Positions 29,718 to 32,942 of a stretch of 32,942 nt of DNA are shown here, one piece after another. Every line of letters starts with the position of its first letter. Position 1 is the stretch's first letter. Under the pieces are notes generated by a model. It ran no database searches. It saw only the letters and a program-made list of their open reading frames with translations, and had not been told where the DNA came from. This DNA comes from Acidobacteriota bacterium (lineage in GTDB: Bacteria; Acidobacteriota; Terriglobia; UBA7540): NCBI GenBank assembly GCA_902812365.1, contig CADDZC010000046.1, positions 1 through 32,942 on the forward strand, written 5' to 3'. The position numbers and the translations under genes were made by a program.

Positions 29718-31229
29718 ATGAGTCGCAGAGCGGTGATGTTGGGGGTTTTGGCGGCGGGGCTGGCTTCTCAGTCGCTGGTTGCCGTCGCCGGCGACCTTCC
29801 CGCAGAGGCTCGCCTGAAAGGCGCGTTTCGCCGCGCGCCCGAGAACGGCTGGACGTACGTGCACCTGGAAGGCTCGCCGAGTGAAATCGGCTTCCAAAAC
29901 GGTTATCTGCTCGCGCCCGAGATCGCCGATCTGCAGAAGGTCTTTGCCCTCGAACTCCAGCACGATAATCACAAAGACTGGAGGTTTTTCCGTGACGCGG
30001 CTCGGAACATGATGTGGCCGCACATCGAGCCTCAGTACCGGCAGGAACTGCAAGGCATCGCCGACGGACTGCGGGCCCGCGGCGTCAAGCTCGACCTGTG
30101 GGACGTGGTCGCCCTGAACGCCGACCTCGAGTGGGGCTACTATGTGGCCTACTATGACAAGCTGCGCAGCGTGAAGCCGCCGGCCAGCTCGGCCGCCCCC
30201 GACCATTGCAGCGCCTTCGTCGCCACGGGTCATTACACCCGCGACGGCCGAGTGGTGATGGCCCATAACGCTTGGACCTCCTACCTGGACGGCTCCCGTT
30301 GGACGATCATTTATGATATCGCCCCGGCGCAGGGCTACCACATCCTGATGGACGGCCTGCCCGGCTTAATCCACAGCGCCGACGACTTCGGCATCAATTC
30401 CGCCGGCATCCTGATTACCGAAACCACCATTGCCGCCTTTCACGGTTACGACCCGAACGGCGTTCCGGAATTCGTTCGCGCCCGCAAGGCCATGCAATAT
30501 TCCGCCTCGATCGACGACTTCGCGCACCTCATGCAAGAGGGTAACAACGGCGGCTACGCCAATGACTGGCTGGTGGCCGATCGCAAAACCAACGAAATCG
30601 CCAGCCTCGAGCTGGGTTTGAAACACGTCACGCTGGCCCGCACTAAGGACGGCTATTTTGTGAGCGCCAACTTTCCCATCAATCCCCAGCTGATGCGCGA
30701 AGAGACCAACTTCAATCCCAATGACGCGGGCAACAGCGAGGTCTGCCGCCATCGGCGGTGGGAGCAGCTGATGGCCGAATACAAGGGCAAGATTGACGTG
30801 GAGGCCGCCAAGCGGTTCCTGGCCGACCACTACGACACTTACAGCGGAAAGACCGAGGCGAGCGAGCGCACGCTGTGCGGCCATGTGGAACTTTCGCCGC
30901 GCGGCATGCCGACCTGGGCGCCGCCCTACAGCCCCAACGGTGCCGTACAGAATAAAGTCGCGGACGCGGCGCTGGCCGAACGAATGTCCTTCCAGGCGGC
31001 TGCCGGCCATGCCTGCGGCATGGATTTTCTGGCCGCCGAGCATCTCCGCGCCCACCCGCAATTTGACTGGATGAAGCCGTTGCTGCGCGACCTGAAGGCC
31101 TATCCGTGGACGACGTTTACAGCCACCCTGGCGCGCCCGTCGGCCGCCACCGCTTCGCCGGCAGACGCAGAAAGCCGCGCCGCCGATCCGGCCGATCAAC
31201 TCCGGCACCACCACCCGGCAGGAAGGTGA
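29718..31229 (+). CDS. exported C45/phospholipase B-like Ntn-hydrolase
   Basis: A 503-residue exported member of the Ntn-hydrolase group (C45 family, acyl-CoA:6-APA acyltransferase/phospholipase B-like). The signal MSRRAVMLGVLAAGLASQSLVAVAG may be Tat-type (two arginines). After about 160 residues the conserved HCSAFVATGHYTRDGRVVMAHNAW marks the autocatalytic cleavage site, with Cys164 becoming the nucleophile. GLIHSADDFGINSAGILITETTI and YANDWLVADRKTNEIASLELG further match. The AAGGAG site at 29703-29708 lies directly before ATG 29709 but nine bases from ATG 29718, so I prefer 29718. Reaction type is amide or ester hydrolysis; substrate is unknown. It stands in its own transcription unit, divergent from the SMP-30-like gene. 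Confidence 0.87.
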   Translation: MSRRAVMLGVLAAGLASQSLVAVAGDLPAEARLKGAFRRAPENGWTYVHLEGSPSEIGFQNGYLLAPEIADLQKVFALELQHDNHKDWRFFRDAARNMMWPHIEPQYRQELQGIADGLRARGVKLDLWDVVALNADLEWGYYVAYYDKLRSVKPPASSAAPDHCSAFVATGHYTRDGRVVMAHNAWTSYLDGSRWTIIYDIAPAQGYHILMDGLPGLIHSADDFGINSAGILITETTIAAFHGYDPNGVPEFVRARKAMQYSASIDDFAHLMQEGNNGGYANDWLVADRKTNEIASLELGLKHVTLARTKDGYFVSANFPINPQLMREETNFNPNDAGNSEVCRHRRWEQLMAEYKGKIDVEAAKRFLADHYDTYSGKTEASERTLCGHVELSPRGMPTWAPPYSPNGAVQNKVADAALAERMSFQAAAGHACGMDFLAAEHLRAHPQFDWMKPLLRDLKAYPWTTFTATLARPSAATASPADAESRAADPADQLRHHHPAGR

Positions 31230-31270
31230 AGCCGTCGCCCGTCGGGCGCGACCGGCACCGAGCCGTTCCG

Positions 31271-32086
31271 ATGCCCATTTACCAAGCCGTGGTTCTGGCG
31301 ATCGTCCAAGGTCTCACCGAATTTTTGCCTGTGTCGAGCACCGCCCACCTGGTTCTGTTCCCGTGGCTCGCTCATTGGAACGATCCCGGGCTCACGTTTG
31401 ACGTCGCGCTCCACGCCGGCACCCTCGTCGCCGTGCTGCTGTACTTCTGGCGGATGTGGCTCGATATGCTCGCCGCCCTCCTCCGCCGCGACGCCGATCC
31501 GGCCGCCGCCGAGAAACGGCGGCTTTTTTACTCGCTCCTGCTCGCCACCATCCCCGCCGGTGTGGCAGGCCTTCTCTTCGAAAAGCAGGCGGAAGCGGAA
31601 TTCCGCACTCCCGTCGTAATCGGGGTGGCGCTGATCGCGGTCGCTGTCTTTATGTGGGCGGGGGAGCACGCAGGTCGGCGCGACGAAGATTTGAGCCGCG
31701 TCACCCTGCTCGACTCAGTCTGGGTCGGTATTTCCCAGGCCTTGGCCGTCATTCCCGGCGTATCGCGCTCGGGCATCACGATGAGCTCGGGGCTGCTCCG
31801 GGGTATGAACCGCGAAACCGCCGCCCGCTTTTCCTTCCTGCTCTCCACACCTATCATTGCCGGCGCGGTGCTGAAAAAGGGGCTCGAAATCCGCCACGAA
31901 GGGCTGCCCGCCGACATGCGGCTGCCCTTTATCCTGGGCATCATCGTGTCGGGTCTGGTGGGTTACGCGGTGATTGCCTGGCTGATCCGGTATCTGGAGC
32001 GCCGCACGTTCAGAGTTTTCATCGTTTACCGGCTGGCGCTCGGCGTGATAGTATTAGCCCTGGGATGGGGAGGGCATCGCGGCTAG
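31271..32086 (+). CDS. uppP: undecaprenyl-diphosphate phosphatase
   Basis: Recycles the undecaprenyl-pyrophosphate carrier of peptidoglycan and other envelope polymers at the membrane; also gives bacitracin tolerance. The 271 residues have about eight membrane helices. Both signature motifs are present: VQGLTEFLPVSSTAHLV near the N-terminus, and PGVSRSGITMSSGLLRGM (about residues 155-175), with catalytic Glu and Arg/Ser residues. The chosen ATG has no strong Shine-Dalgarno but upstream frame is Arg/Pro-rich and lacks homology. It begins 41 bases after the C45 gene and 87 bases before ftsK. Membership in an operon with ftsK is uncertain. Confidence 0.95.
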   Translation: MPIYQAVVLAIVQGLTEFLPVSSTAHLVLFPWLAHWNDPGLTFDVALHAGTLVAVLLYFWRMWLDMLAALLRRDADPAAAEKRRLFYSLLLATIPAGVAGLLFEKQAEAEFRTPVVIGVALIAVAVFMWAGEHAGRRDEDLSRVTLLDSVWVGISQALAVIPGVSRSGITMSSGLLRGMNRETAARFSFLLSTPIIAGAVLKKGLEIRHEGLPADMRLPFILGIIVSGLVGYAVIAWLIRYLERRTFRVFIVYRLALGVIVLALGWGGHRG

Positions 32087-32173
32087 AACCCTAGGGAGCA
32101 GCGAATCGGGAGCCGGCGCCGGGGCCGCCCGGCCAGCGGACTCTAGATTCGCGGCTCGCGGGCAAGTTTGAGC

Positions 32174-32942
32174 ATGGCAAGCGATTCCTCATCCCCGTCG
32201 GCGCGAGGCCGCCAAGCCTCCCGGCTGCTCGACGAACGCCGCCGTTCCGAACTGCTCGGGTTTCTGCTGGGCACTCTGGGCCTCCTCGTCCTGCTCGCTC
32301 TCGTCTCGTATCGGCCAACCGACCCTTCGTTGGACACTTTTTCCACGACGCCGGCTCGGGTTCATAACTGGATTGGTCCGGCCGGCTCTTACGCGGCCGA
32401 TGTGCTGCTCCAGGGACTGGGCTGGACGGCCATCCTCGTCCCCATCGCGATGTTCGTGGCCGGGATTCGCCTGCTGCTCGTGCGGCCGTTTCACTCCCCC
32501 GGAGCCAAACTGGTGGGCCTGATAGCGCTCACCGGCTCCCTGGCATCGCTGCTCGAACTGTTTCCCTACACCCCGGCGGTGGGCGGTGTGGTTCACGGCA
32601 GCGGCCTGGCGGGCTACGTTTTGGCGGCCGGTCTCGTGAAGGTGTTCAATCCCACCGGAGCCGCCATCGTGGCGGGGGCTGCCTTGCTCGCCTCCTTGTT
32701 TCTGGTCACTCGCTTCTCGTTTTCCTCCGCCACCCAGTTCATGAAGCGCCGCCTGAGCTTTTTCAAGGCTATCGCGGCTCGCTGGCGCGACTGGCGCGGC
32801 GCCCGCGAGCGCGCCAGACTGAAGAGGAAACTCGAGCGCCAGCGCGCCTTGGGCAAGCAGCCGATCATCGTCGAACCCGCCTCCCGCCGCCCCCCGGGCG
32901 CGGCGGCGAACCGGGAAGCGGCCCCGCCGCCGGCGCTCGAGG
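32174..32942 (+). CDS. ftsK: DNA translocase FtsK, N-terminal part (cut by window end)
   Basis: Open at the right edge, at least 256 residues. After a Ser/Arg-rich start (SSSPSARGRQASRLLDERRRSE), four membrane helices appear: LLGFLLGTLGLLVLLALVSY, VLLQGLGWTAILVPIAMFVAGIRLLL, LVGLIALTGSLASLLELF and a pair around AGYVLAAGLV / GAAIVAGAALLASLFLV. SYRPTDPSLD, NWIGPAGSYAADVLLQ and PFHSPGAKLVGL fit the FtsK/SpoIIIE 4TM domain. The last 60 residues are the basic linker (RWRDWRGARERARLKRKLERQR). FtsK pumps the chromosome terminus through the division septum. The motor domain is outside the window. Shine-Dalgarno is weak. Confidence 0.85.
   Translation, partial: MASDSSSPSARGRQASRLLDERRRSELLGFLLGTLGLLVLLALVSYRPTDPSLDTFSTTPARVHNWIGPAGSYAADVLLQGLGWTAILVPIAMFVAGIRLLLVRPFHSPGAKLVGLIALTGSLASLLELFPYTPAVGGVVHGSGLAGYVLAAGLVKVFNPTGAAIVAGAALLASLFLVTRFSFSSATQFMKRRLSFFKAIAARWRDWRGARERARLKRKLERQRALGKQPIIVEPASRRPPGAAANREAAPPPALE

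Noticed and set aside
1-32942. CRISPR arrays, phage genes, insertion sequences, defence systems
   Set aside because: No repeated spacer arrays, transposase or integrase motifs, or known defence-gene motifs were seen on either strand.

Overview
The window is about 33 kb of GC-rich bacterial chromosome. It most likely comes from a member of the Acidobacteriota. The clearest pointers are a von Willebrand-like protein of the 'VWFA-related acidobacterial' type next to rlmB, a two-domain TonB-like protein, an RsbRD_N-like small protein, a very Ala/Pro/Glu-rich TPR protein, and many exported hydrolases. Genus cannot be fixed from sequence alone. It looks like a core or mildly accessory region: I see no transposase, integrase, phage gene, CRISPR array, rRNA or tRNA.

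Region by region. Bases 1-1.8 kb hold the 3' end of rlmB and a secreted VWA-like protein. From 1.8 to 3.85 kb there is a tightly overlapped minus-strand operon (RsbRD_N-like protein, acpS, TonB-like protein, exported hypothetical). Divergent from it is a plus-strand run at 4-9.3 kb: a TPR scaffold protein, a small membrane protein, thiE, an exported GH37 trehalase and a B12-binding domain protein. From 9.4 to 11 kb come a membrane protein and winged-helix regulator pair, possibly leaderless, and yjbQ. yjbQ ends at a strong bidirectional hairpin. From 11 to 15.8 kb lies a minus-strand pentose operon (araB, araD, a sodium/solute symporter, a two-TM protein) behind a promoter with a LacI-type operator-like site. 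A 630-bp non-coding gap follows, holding a cluster of GGTGG/CCACC dyads.

From 16.3 to 20.8 kb there are a PAPS-dependent sulfotransferase, an FHA-GAF-PP2C (RsbU-like) phosphatase and a PAS-HATPase-REC hybrid histidine kinase. From 20.9 to 24.7 kb an oxidoreductase operon carries a possible 12-codon leader peptide, a GMC-type FAD dehydrogenase, its Tat-exported subunit 3 and a ceramidase-like exported protein. From 24.75 to 27.1 kb is a minus-strand glycine betaine/choline-type ABC importer whose only permease has an in-frame TGA in a conserved glycine position. From 27.3 to 31.2 kb there are three exported hydrolases (MetX-like, SMP-30-like, C45 Ntn-hydrolase). The window closes with uppP and the N-terminal membrane part of ftsK, cut by the window edge.

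How the genes work together: most modules are independent. The clear functional units are arabinose/ribulose catabolism with uptake, the two-subunit Tat-exported dehydrogenase, and the compatible-solute importer. The RsbRD_N-like protein and the RsbU-like phosphatase hint at a partner-switching stress pathway elsewhere in the genome, but the switch kinase and antagonist are not here. I found no convincing new multi-gene defence or mobile system. The most unusual signals are the broken permease, the leader peptide, the dyad cluster and the leaderless membrane-protein/regulator pair.
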